This document shows, piece by piece, positions 31,893 through 40,900 of a stretch of 64,000 bases of DNA. Below the pieces are notes generated by a model. The model was not told where the DNA came from. It searched no databases and saw only the letters and a list, made by a program, of their open reading frames with translations. This DNA is from Candidatus Electrothrix scaldis (GTDB lineage Bacteria; Desulfobacterota; Desulfobulbia; Desulfobulbales; Desulfobulbaceae), in contig CP138355.1 in the NCBI GenBank assembly GCA_033584155.1, forward strand, positions 2,365,826 through 2,429,825. The letters are read 5' to 3'. The position numbers and the translations under genes are program-made. Every line of letters starts with the position of its first letter. The first letter of the stretch is position 1.

Positions 31893-32281
31893 GACAGAAC
31901 GAGATTCGTATCAACTGAGGAACAACCTGAGACGTCATTCCTGCTCTTCGCAGCCATCCGTACCATGAATTTGCAGCCCATCCTCGCTTACTTTCGGAGC
32001 TTGCAGTATCCACGAGCCTCGGTCAACCTGCCAACGACAGATGCGACCGGCAATTTCCTCTTCAAACTGCTGGATCAAATCCCAGCTTATACAATTACAG
32101 GTCAATGAACGTTCCCGCAGTCGGTCAATGTCGATCCGTAAGTCCATTTCAAGGTCGCCATGCGTAGCAGAATTCGTTATCCTGCCAAGATAGCGACCAC
32201 TTATCGGATGCACGACAGAACGAGATTCGTATCAACTGAGGAACAACCTGAGACGTCATTCCTGCTCTTCGCAGCCATCCG
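31639..32281. repeat. perfect tandem duplication, unit 321 bp
   Basis: The sequence from 31639-31960 recurs at 31960-32281 with no mismatch that I can find. The unit covers the last few codons and stop of the lipoprotein gene, the intergenic gap, and the first 80-odd codons of the matrixin-like gene. The perfect identity means a very recent event or an assembly artefact. The lipoprotein and the matrixin remain intact on either side. Confidence 0.9.
31935..32213 (-). pseudogene. duplicated N-terminal stub of the matrixin-like gene
   Basis: Created by the 321-bp tandem duplication. It starts like the real gene (HPISGRYLGRITNSATHGD) and runs 85 residues, then crosses the duplication junction and ends with the last codons of the lipoprotein (DGCEEQE) and its stop. 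It has no zinc site. If translated it would yield a 92-residue fragment; I take it as non-functional. Confidence 0.8.
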
Positions 32282-33446
32282 CTTTTGGGCGCATTGTGAT
32301 ATCGTATTTATCTTTATCTTCGGAAAAAAGTATCTGTGCATCACAGTAATCTTTTTTTGTGAATATCAGCTTTTCCCCCTCCTGCAATCGCTGGTTCGGC
32401 ATTGTGTCGCCTACTTTTGCAGTAAAGAGCCTGTTGAACGGCGTCTTTCCTATAGTTTTTCCTACCGGCATTGATGTAGATCCACCATTTGGCAGAGGGG
32501 TCTCTCTTATTCGTTCGACTGAAACCACCACACCATCCGGTTTACTGTTAAAGTGTATTGTTTTCGGAGCTAATTTTTTCTTAAAAGAGCGCTCTTCACC
32601 CGCCAGGATACATACCTCTTCCAGCCGAGCCTCCTTATAACCGGGTTTGCTGATCTTTAATTTCAGACAGACAGACTTCTCAGCGTTCAGCTCATCCCAT
32701 CTGAACTCCTTGCTCAGTGGCGTTTCACCAAGTTTACCGAAGCCCTCCGCCCTGACATCTTCAACCAATGCACCGGGAGGGTCTGATTCCACCTTCAAGG
32801 TTGTAATGATCGGCTCCAACACCAACGCAATCTCATTGGCCCTGCCCTTGGTCAGACTCAGTTCCATCCCCCCATCGACCAGTTGCTGGTGATCTTCCTC
32901 GGTGGGCAGGTAGCCTGTATCATCAGGCATCACCAGTTTGACATTCTCCATCAGCTCCTCTGCTTCAACCTGGGTTGCCCTCAACTGAACAGGTGTGCTG
33001 AACTGCTTGGGCCACTCTTCCGGCAAGATGTATCGGCTGCTGCTGTCGCTTTCCTCTCCTCTGCCTGCACTGTGCTCAACGATCTCCTTGCCGTTTTTGC
33101 CGACAAACTCCAGCTGCATCGGAATCGGTGTGGATGTTACCTTCAGCGAGGTATCAATTTTATCCAGCTTGGCACTGACGAGATTATCTTCCCCTTTGAT
33201 CAGCTCCACATCTTTGTGCTGCGTCCTGTAATCATCTTTTGTAAAAGTAATATTTTCCTGAGCAGTTTTTTCTCCTTTGAAAAATTTGCTATCAATGTCT
33301 GTTGTTGCATTGGTGGTGACGATAATACCGTTCTTTTCAAGAATCGCTTTGGCTCCGGTCGGCTTAGACTCCACGGCAACTCTGGTTGCACAGGAAGAGA
33401 GGAACAGGCAGCAGCAGAGCAGGAAAAAATTATTGAGTATCTTCAT
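32256..33446 (-). CDS. lipoprotein with PEGA-like repeats, 396 residues
   Basis: Starting at the ATG at 33446 the protein has a short signal peptide and a lipobox LSSC with the lipidated Cys at residue 19. Ala-Thr follow, which by the E. coli rule permits sorting to the outer membrane. Three or more segments have the PEGA-type pattern (VAVESKPTGAKAILEKNG near residue 22, LKVESDPPGALVEDV near 220, IHFNSKPDGVVVSVERI near 300), beta-sandwich modules seen in surface-layer proteins. An upstream in-frame start at 33506 would bury the signal peptide and is unlikely. It is the second gene of the cluster and the only one with a clear export signal, so it may be the envelope anchor. Its final codons are duplicated downstream. 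Confidence 0.75.
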   Translation of the reverse strand: MKILNNFFLLCCCLFLSSCATRVAVESKPTGAKAILEKNGIIVTTNATTDIDSKFFKGEKTAQENITFTKDDYRTQHKDVELIKGEDNLVSAKLDKIDTSLKVTSTPIPMQLEFVGKNGKEIVEHSAGRGEESDSSSRYILPEEWPKQFSTPVQLRATQVEAEELMENVKLVMPDDTGYLPTEEDHQQLVDGGMELSLTKGRANEIALVLEPIITTLKVESDPPGALVEDVRAEGFGKLGETPLSKEFRWDELNAEKSVCLKLKISKPGYKEARLEEVCILAGEERSFKKKLAPKTIHFNSKPDGVVVSVERIRETPLPNGGSTSMPVGKTIGKTPFNRLFTAKVGDTMPNQRLQEGEKLIFTKKDYCDAQILFSEDKDKYDITMRPKADGCEEQE

Positions 33447-33524
33447 GAGCAGGTTCTCTTTTTTATAGGTCAGAGTTTGTGAACAGACTTGATACTTGAT
33501 AGACACCGAAATGGAGTAATGTCT

Positions 33525-33809
33525 CTATTTCGGATAGTAGTTTTCAAGAAATTTTTGCAGTGCTTTCGGAGCAAAAGCAGCCAACAAGAATGCGGTTGTG
33601 ATGTAAAGACCATTTTCATTTTTCCCATCGGCTAACGTTATAGCAAGATAGCCAAACCAAATACTGGCGAGCAGGGCAATAAAACACATCAACCTCATGC
33701 TTGACGGTTTCCCGTTGCTTTCACTGAGGAATCCTGGTGCAGTTTTTTTAGCAGGAGCTGCTTCGGATGAATCTGCACTACTACTATTATTGTTTGATGT
33801 TTCAGACAT
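33525..33809 (-). CDS. small two-helix membrane protein, holin-like layout, 94 residues
   Basis: A hydrophilic Ser/Asn/Ala-rich N-terminus of about 38 residues is followed by two hydrophobic helices (MRLMCFIALLASIWFGYLAI and GLYITTAFLLAAFAPKAL) and a short basic tail QKFLENYYPK. The layout and the APKALQKF ending recall small phage-derived holin-like proteins, but this is only resemblance. The start ATG at 33809 has GGAAGGG 5 bases upstream. It is the first gene after the 415-bp gap and so probably heads the whole 26-kb cluster. A role in membrane permeation or anchoring is possible; no lysin-like gene lies nearby apart from the metzincins. Confidence 0.65.
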   Translation of the reverse strand: MSETSNNNSSSADSSEAAPAKKTAPGFLSESNGKPSSMRLMCFIALLASIWFGYLAITLADGKNENGLYITTAFLLAAFAPKALQKFLENYYPK

Positions 33810-34224
33810 TTTTCACCCTTCCTATTCGTTGCGCATGTCAAGCTGTCTGCGGTTGATGTTGTAAAGTGCTTTTGACTACATTGTGTCTACCACATTGTGT
33901 ATGGTAATGATAAAATTGAATGTCATAATGCTTTGATTGTCAAATGTTTTTTTGGATAACTATTAGTCAATAACCTTGGTTTAAGAAAAAGTGTTGCGGC
34001 AGAAGGAAATTGTGAGAAGTAAAAAATGAAATGGCCTGAAGAGAGCACACTGACTGAACAGTCTGTTTTTGGGAAATACACAACAAGTCATCATGCAGAG
34101 GGATAACTTGTTGGTGTAGCATGGAAAAAAGATTTTTTTTTCGTTAAAGGGAGTAGGAGGTGGTTGATTTGTATGGGATAAATAATTGTAGATGTGCTTT
34201 AAATTGCTGCAAAAAACCTTTTTT
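33810..34224 (-). promoter_or_regulatory. intergenic region expected to carry the promoter of the giant-gene cluster
   Basis: There is no gene in these 415 bp. The region is A/T-rich. It contains a short direct repeat ACATTGTGT (two copies, 14 bases apart, near 33880-33901) and a TTGACA on the minus strand near 33935-33945 without a convincing -10 at the standard distance. The stretch 33981-34244 is open in one minus-strand frame, but the frame has no family features. Since all genes from 33809 to 8096 point the same way with small gaps, transcription very likely starts here; the exact site is not decidable by eye. Confidence 0.4.
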
Positions 34225-37200
34225 TTAGAGAATTCCCCACCCACCCCCTCCAGGCGTACATATCCGCAACTGATCCCCAGCCTCAGCCTGAATCGTATTT
34301 TTTCCGCCGAGATTTAGCTTTCTACCGTTGTTACGAAGAAAGATATTCTCGCCCCGCATTCCATCCCCTCCACCGTTCAGCCCATAGGGCGCAAAGACCC
34401 TGCGTTCCGAGAGGATGGAGACCTGCAAGGGTTCCAGAAATTCCAGCTCCCGAATTAAGCCATCGCCGCCTCGGAATTTCCCCTTGCCCCCGGAACCCCT
34501 GCGCAGAGAAAACTCCCTCACCAACACCGGATACCGCCGTTCCAGAACCTCCGGGTCAGTGATACGGGTATTGGTCATGTGGGTATGGACGCCGGATTGA
34601 CCGTGCCAACTCGGCCCTGCCCCGGCTCCGCCGCCGATGGTTTCGTAATAGCCGAAGCCTTCATTGCCGAAGCAGAGGTTATTCATGCAGCCCTGAGAGG
34701 CCGCTGCCACGCCAAAGGCCCGGAGCACCACATCCACCACCCGCTGAGTGGTGAGCACATTGCCGCCCACCACTCCGGCCTCGGGGGATGGATCGAGCAG
34801 GGAACCGGGCGGGATGATCAGGCGGACCGGGATCAGGCAGCCATGATTGAGCGGGATGTCCTTTTCCACCAGACAGCGCAGGCTATAGAGGAGGGCAGAG
34901 CGGGTCACGGCCTTGGGCGCGTTCAGATTGCCCCAAAGCTCCGGCCCGGTACCGCTGAAATCAAAGACAGCAGAGCCGTCCTTTCGGTCGATGCTCAGGC
35001 GGAGGCGGATGGGGCTGCCGTCGTCCAGATAATCTACTGCTTCTACCGTATCCTGTTCGGCCATGCCCCGGTGCAGGGAAAGCTCGCACAGGGCCTTGCG
35101 CACCGCCGCCTCAGCAGCATCCTGGACATGGACCATATAGGCATGGACCGCCTCCAGGCCGTACTCCTCCACCATGCCGAGGATCAGGTCAATGCCCTTC
35201 TGGTTAGCCGCCACCTGAGCCCGGAGGTCGGAGATATTATCTGCCAGCCTGCGGGTACCAGTGCTCTGAGGTCCTGTGGCCTTCAGAAGCAAGGCAGAGA
35301 TACCCTCTTCCTGAAACACCCCGCTTCGGACCAGGCGAAAGGACTCGATGGCCGCCCCTTCCTCGCTCAGGAGACGGGAATGGGGCGGCATGGAGCCGGG
35401 TGAGATGCCGCCTATATCGGCATGGTGCCCCCGGCTTGCTACCCAGAAGATGATTTTTTCCGTATCCTGGGCAAAGACCGGGGTGATGACCGTGATGTCC
35501 GGCAGATGACTGCCCCCGGCGGCCGGATGATTACTGACCAGCACGTCACCGGGTTGCAGGTCCGGGCAACGCCGGATCTGCTCCTGTACGGCCTCGCTCA
35601 TGGCCCCGAGATGGACCGGGACATGAGGGGCATTGGCGACCAGCTGCCCTGCGGTATCAAACAGGGCGCAGGAGAAGTCCAGCCGTTCCCGGATATTGGT
35701 GGACACGGCGGTCTTTTGGAGCATCCGGCCCATCTGCTCGGCAATGGACATGAACAGGTTGGCAAAGACCGAGAGCCGTACCGGATCAAGGGCGGTGCTG
35801 ATGCTCTCCTGCTGCCTGCGACCCACCTCAATCTCCACATCCCCGTAGCTGCTGATACGGGCAATGCAATCCGGCTCCACCACGATGGTGGCGGTATCCT
35901 GGATCAGGATGGCAGGGCCGGAAATCTCATGCCCGGCCAGCAGGGTATCCATTCTATACAGAGGCGTGTCCCGCTCTCCCTCTGTAAACCATACCCGCAC
36001 CCGAGCCTGCTGCTTGGGAGGTTCTTCAGCTTGGGCGATGGGCTGCTTCTCCACCCTGCCTGCCTGTCCGGCGGAACGCACCCTGCAATCATCAATCAGC
36101 ACCGCACGATCCCGGAGGGTGAAACCGAATTCCCGCTGATAGGCGGCTTGGAAGGCTGCGCCATAATCACCGTCATTTGGCTCTGCAATCATCAGGGCTG
36201 TATCCGTGCCTGCATAGCGCAGATTAAGGAAGCATTGACTGGTGATCCGTTCTTCCAGAATCCCCTGATCCAGCAGCTCCTGTTCGGTAGCGGCCCGGAG
36301 GCGGGCAAGCTCGTCCCGCATAGTCTGCAAGGACTTCGACCCTAACTCGGCAGCAGCGGGTTGCCGTCGATCCACGGTAGTATCAGCCATGCCCATGCCG
36401 CAGGCCGAGAGGATGCCGGAAAAGCGATGCACCACCACTTTACGAATCCCCAGGATGCGGGCCACGGAACAGGCATGTTGCGCTCCGGCTCCCCCGAACA
36501 CGGCCAGGACATGCTCGCGGATATCGAATCCCCGCATCACCGAGATCTCCCGGATAGGCCGAACCATGACCTCATCCGCCACCCGGACAAAGCCCAAGGC
36601 CACTTCCTGCACGGAAAGAGGGGCATGTCCCTGCTCCTGATATGAGGCGTTGATTTCTGCGGTCAGCTCGGCAAAGGCATTGCAGGCCGCGTCCTTATCC
36701 AGGGGCTGATCCTCGTCAGGGCCGAAGATGCAGGGGAAGTATTCCGGTTGCAGGCGACCGAGCACCAGGTTGGCATCGGTCACGGTCAGATGACCGTTCT
36801 TGCGGTAACAGACAGGGCCGGGATGGGCACCTGCCGACTCCGGCCCGACCCGGAACATCCCGTTGTCAAAGAAGAGACGCGAGCCTCCGCCTGCCGCCAC
36901 GGTGCGAATATCCAGCTGCGGCGCATGAATGCGTACACCAGCAGTGCAGTTGGCAAAGGTCAGCTCGGGTTCTCCGGCAAAGCGGGACACATCCGTGGAC
37001 GTGCCGCCCATGTCAAAACCGATCACCGGCTCCTTGCTTGCCGGATTCCAGACACCCCGGCCATAGCCTATCACTCCGCCCGCAGGCCCGGAGAGCACGG
37101 CCCGTGACCCGGTAAAGTTGTCAGCCTGGGCCAGCCCACCGTCGGACTGCATAAACAGGAGCTTGTTATCCGCCAATCCGCCTGCAAAGCCGGAGCGAAA

Positions 37201-37974
37201 GCTGTCCAGATAGGTGCGGATATGGGGGGTGAGATAGGCATCTACCAGGGTTGTATCACCGCGAGGAACCAGTCTGACTGCTGGCATGACCTGAGAGGAA
37301 AGAGAGATCTGGCTGAAGCCCAGCTTACGGGCCAGCTCGCCCACAGCCTTCTCATGTTGCGGACAACTGTATGCATGGACAAAGACCACAGCCACTGAGC
37401 TGATGCCTTGGTCCAGGATGGCCTGCAAGCGGGGTTGCAGGGCCTCAAGATCCGGGGCGGCCAGCACGGCAAAACGCTCGCCCGTGCTGCCGGTGAGCAA
37501 GGGATGCCCTAAGCTCTCCTGCCGGGCAGCTTCCTGATCATCTTTAATGAGCAAGAGGCGTTCCTCCACCTCAATGACCTCCTCGTATAAGAGGTCGGGC
37601 TTGACGATCCTGAGATCAAAGAGGTCAGGCCGATCCTGATAGCCGATCTGGAGAATATCGCCGAAGCCCCTGGTGGTGATCAGGGCGGTGCGGGCACCCT
37701 TGCGCTCCAGCAGGGCATTGGTGGCAACCGTGGTTCCCATGCGAATCCATTCAATGCGGGAGCTGTCCAGCAGACCGTTTTGCAGGGGAATACCGAACTC
37801 GGCCAGAATGCGGCGGATACCCTCGCGGGGAGCATCCGGGTAATTGGCCGGGTCTTCGGAGAGCAGCTTGATGGTGCGGAAGCCGGGCTTGCCTTGGGTG
37901 CTGGGTACCTCGGCATAGACATCGGTGAAGGTGCCGCCTCGGTCTATGGAGAAGCGGAATTGTTGAGATTTCAT
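34225..37974 (-). CDS. 5-oxoprolinase (ATP-hydrolysing), HyuA-HyuB fusion, 1249 residues
   Basis: Converts 5-oxoproline to glutamate with ATP hydrolysis. The N-terminal hydantoinase A half starts with [16 protein letters not shown] (ATP-binding phosphate loop) and contains [14 protein letters not shown] near residue 320. The hydantoinase B half begins near residue 725 with [21 protein letters not shown] and includes [16 protein letters not shown] near 850 and the GGGGWG end. The length matches the single-chain eukaryote-type enzyme. I chose the ATG at 37974 ([14 protein letters not shown]); the open frame upstream belongs to the end of the Avs-like gene read in another frame. Only 7 bp separate it from that gene's stop. 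Diverged partial copies flank it on both sides: the start at 42767-42829 and the C-terminal part at 7195-8098. Confidence 0.9.
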   Translation of the reverse strand: MKSQQFRFSIDRGGTFTDVYAEVPSTQGKPGFRTIKLLSEDPANYPDAPREGIRRILAEFGIPLQNGLLDSSRIEWIRMGTTVATNALLERKGARTALITTRGFGDILQIGYQDRPDLFDLRIVKPDLLYEEVIEVEERLLLIKDDQEAARQESLGHPLLTGSTGERFAVLAAPDLEALQPRLQAILDQGISSVAVVFVHAYSCPQHEKAVGELARKLGFSQISLSSQVMPAVRLVPRGDTTLVDAYLTPHIRTYLDSFRSGFAGGLADNKLLFMQSDGGLAQADNFTGSRAVLSGPAGGVIGYGRGVWNPASKEPVIGFDMGGTSTDVSRFAGEPELTFANCTAGVRIHAPQLDIRTVAAGGGSRLFFDNGMFRVGPESAGAHPGPVCYRKNGHLTVTDANLVLGRLQPEYFPCIFGPDEDQPLDKDAACNAFAELTAEINASYQEQGHAPLSVQEVALGFVRVADEVMVRPIREISVMRGFDIREHVLAVFGGAGAQHACSVARILGIRKVVVHRFSGILSACGMGMADTTVDRRQPAAAELGSKSLQTMRDELARLRAATEQELLDQGILEERITSQCFLNLRYAGTDTALMIAEPNDGDYGAAFQAAYQREFGFTLRDRAVLIDDCRVRSAGQAGRVEKQPIAQAEEPPKQQARVRVWFTEGERDTPLYRMDTLLAGHEISGPAILIQDTATIVVEPDCIARISSYGDVEIEVGRRQQESISTALDPVRLSVFANLFMSIAEQMGRMLQKTAVSTNIRERLDFSCALFDTAGQLVANAPHVPVHLGAMSEAVQEQIRRCPDLQPGDVLVSNHPAAGGSHLPDITVITPVFAQDTEKIIFWVASRGHHADIGGISPGSMPPHSRLLSEEGAAIESFRLVRSGVFQEEGISALLLKATGPQSTGTRRLADNISDLRAQVAANQKGIDLILGMVEEYGLEAVHAYMVHVQDAAEAAVRKALCELSLHRGMAEQDTVEAVDYLDDGSPIRLRLSIDRKDGSAVFDFSGTGPELWGNLNAPKAVTRSALLYSLRCLVEKDIPLNHGCLIPVRLIIPPGSLLDPSPEAGVVGGNVLTTQRVVDVVLRAFGVAAASQGCMNNLCFGNEGFGYYETIGGGAGAGPSWHGQSGVHTHMTNTRITDPEVLERRYPVLVREFSLRRGSGGKGKFRGGDGLIRELEFLEPLQVSILSERRVFAPYGLNGGGDGMRGENIFLRNNGRKLNLGGKNTIQAEAGDQLRICTPGGGGWGIL
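37916..37961. repeat. direct repeat, copy 1, inside the 5-oxoprolinase start
   Basis: 46 bp matching 42768-42813 with one mismatch. It encodes the conserved [13 protein letters not shown] segment of 5-oxoprolinase. The two copies bracket the Avs-like gene (about 4.85 kb apart). Confidence 0.85.
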
Positions 37975-37981
37975 GATCTGT

Positions 37982-40900
37982 TTATGTTTCTGCATATTCT
38001 TCCCGCAAATACGGCCCCAGCCAAGGCCAGAGTTGATTCTCCTGCACTTTCCAGCCGACCAAGTGATCTTTAAGATTGAAAGGGTATTTCCCCTCGTTTT
38101 CCTTGATGGCCTTCTTAATCGATTCTCGGCAGGCTCGGTAATGCTCAAACCGTTCATAAGGCGCATCCGGCGAGGAAATCATCTCCTCGCCCCAGAGCCA
38201 GAACCGACGGTCAACGCAGCGTAAAAAGAGACGGAATGCGGCCCATGCCTGAAGAGTTTCTTCGTGCATAACAAAACGCTCGAACCAATGGTGTGCCCAT
38301 TGGTTGCGTTCATGAACCATTTTGGCTTTTCTGGCGCAGTCGTGCAACCAAGATGGTTTTTTCTCCGCTATCCAAGTATCCAACCGTTCATCGGCAGAGG
38401 GATTATCCATGAAACCGAGCATGAAAAGTCCCTTGGCAATATCCAGCGAAAAATCAGATTGCAGATATGCGGTTATGGTTTCCTCCAGCCATTTATGTTT
38501 GTTGTGCCATTGGGCAAGCAGAGTTATTTCAAACAGATCGTCATCGCAAAGAGCATTATCCAGCAGAGATTTTCTGAGATTGCATACGGACTCTGAATTT
38601 CCTGCCCGAAAAAGACCAAATAACAGGTTCGGTATTTCGGTTGTATAATCAATCAACCGGAGTCTGTCTTCATTATGCAATTTCCGGAAAAGCCGTTCTC
38701 CCTGTTCCGGTTGATACTTCAGCAGGATTTCGCATAAGGCTTCATAAAATCCCCGGCAACGAACAAGCATATCAGTATCGTGTTCCAGGCCGGTTACCAG
38801 CCATTGCTTGACATATTCAGGGCAGGCGGCAACAAGTTCAGTAAGGGCATCTGTACGAAATTTTTCCAAAAATAATTGATTACCCGTTTCCCTGAGAGAA
38901 GCGGCAAGGTTCTGTACCGGCTCTTTTGCCTGCTTGTTTCTGCGGGTTTGTAACTCAAAGTTCATGGAATCCTGAAAGTCGTTTTTTTTCTCATCATCCT
39001 TTCCTGAATTTCGGTAAGAGCTTCCGCCCCAGATGGATGTTGGAGAAACAAAACGAAAACCAAGATTATCTTCTATATGCAGAGAGTAGTCAAATTCATG
39101 TTCCGGTTCAGGAAGATTGATTTTGACCATAATATCTTCAACCTCTATGGGAAGGTCAAAAGGTTGCGTTGCAACGCTGAGCCAAAGTTGATGGAGAGCT
39201 TTCCCAAAACCAGTGACTTCTTCTTTCTTGCAGCCTCTTTTTCTGACGGCGTATCCTAGCATTTGAAGAGAAACACGCTTCAATATTTCGGAAGAGGGCA
39301 AATCTAACCCATGCTCGGCCAATAATCTGCTGCCCCAATATCGCTCAAAATCGCCTTTTACTTTAGCTGAACACCATTCACTGTTTAACACTGACTGAAT
39401 TCCTTGCTGATTTTCAGTGTGAGTGAAAATTTCCAACGCATACCATCGGGTGAGATTATTGTCGATTTCTGAAAATTTTGGAAGTAACTCCAAAAGTTGT
39501 TTGTCAATCTCAACAAGTGAAGGGATAAGGGTGATAAGAAATTTATAACGTTGCTCTGCTACAGATATGTTTGTTAGCTTTTCAGCAAGGCAAGCCAATT
39601 CTGATGGAGCTTCAATATTCTTAACAAAAGGAAAATTTCCTCTGCACCAGTTGTAATTATCCGAACGTCCTTCTATAAAATCAATCTGTTGATCAAAGCT
39701 TCTTCCTCGCAAAACACAAGCAAAAAGAATTGATTCCATAAAGAAGGCATCGTTATGCCCGGAAACCTCGGACTGGCTAATGCGCCATGCTTGCTCTACG
39801 GCTGAACGTGCCTCTTCAGTCAGAATCAGAATATGCTCATAGATGATCAGAGAGAGCAGCCAGCGCGAAGATTGCTCTCTTTCCGGGAGTTGATAGGCAA
39901 GTTCATTAATGATTTCAGCGAATCGTTTCGGACAATAGGCGCATAAAGCAGGCTCTATGTCATGAAACTTTGTATCTTCACTTGTCTGTCCGTTTTTCGT
40001 TGATTGAATCCGTTTCAAAGACAGTTTTTTTCCTGTCTGCATAAATGGTGGAAGGAATACTTCTGGTACGACACATGACGGATTAACAGCAACACCCTGC
40101 AATTTAGAAATAATGAAATCTGGAGGTGCCTCAAGCATCCCAAGGCATTCCAAATAACGTTCATTGCTCCAGTTATAGAGTCCGTTTATACAGTGTTGTT
40201 CCTTGTAGAGTTGTAGCCGAGGATTTTGTTTTTTGTATTCGGAGGGGATAGTTTTTCGCACCTTTATAGATGTTTCCGTACACAAAGCACTCAGAAGAAA
40301 ACTGGCTACTCTTTGCGCAGTAGGCTGCGGGAACTTTAACAGTTCAACTACTTCTGACAATATGCTCTTTTCAATATCATCTTTAGCAGTCCGCAGTACC
40401 CAAGAAAGCTGTTCGTAAAAATCAGGGTGCCCCATGACCATTCCAGCCACAACACCCGTTATCATAGCACGAATATACGGATCGCGGGGCTGTTGCGAAA
40501 TAATAGCCAGCGCAAAACGGGAGAGTCGCAGAAGTCCTTCATCTTCTTGCCGAATCAGGCGGTAACCAAATAGCTCACACTGATCTTCTGAAAAATCATG
40601 CCCCAGCGCCTGCCGCACATCCCTCCTGCCTTCTTCGATTTTGCTTTGATCGTCTTGGGCATGTCTACCTGTATGCCCGTCAGGATGGACAAATCCCATC
40701 CAGCGTTCAAAAGCTGGAATTAACGCCTGCCGGACAGTTTCCAGTGCTCTGAATTTGAGAAAACCTGCCATGAACGCATTTTGTAGGTTCAGATTATCTG
40801 AATATCCTGACCATACCTGCTCCATCATCCGCAGATAGACTTCAGGGCAAACTGGGAGATAAGCTGTAATGCGCCACCAATCATCTTCCTGTATATTGCG

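Noticed and set aside
31639-32281. CRISPR or other repeat array
   Set aside because: There are only two long coding units without spacers; it is a simple tandem duplication.
8096-33809. Giant cluster as a contractile injection system or prophage
   Set aside because: No sheath, tube, baseplate, AAA+ ATPase, portal, capsid or integrase gene is present.
33981-34244. Minus-strand frame of 87 residues upstream of the cluster
   Set aside because: It is Phe/Cys-rich with no ribosome binding site and overlaps the 5-oxoprolinase end; more likely non-coding.
34579-36345. Long plus-strand open frames of 274 and 307 residues
   Set aside because: Both are antisense to the G/C-rich 5-oxoprolinase gene and show no family motif.
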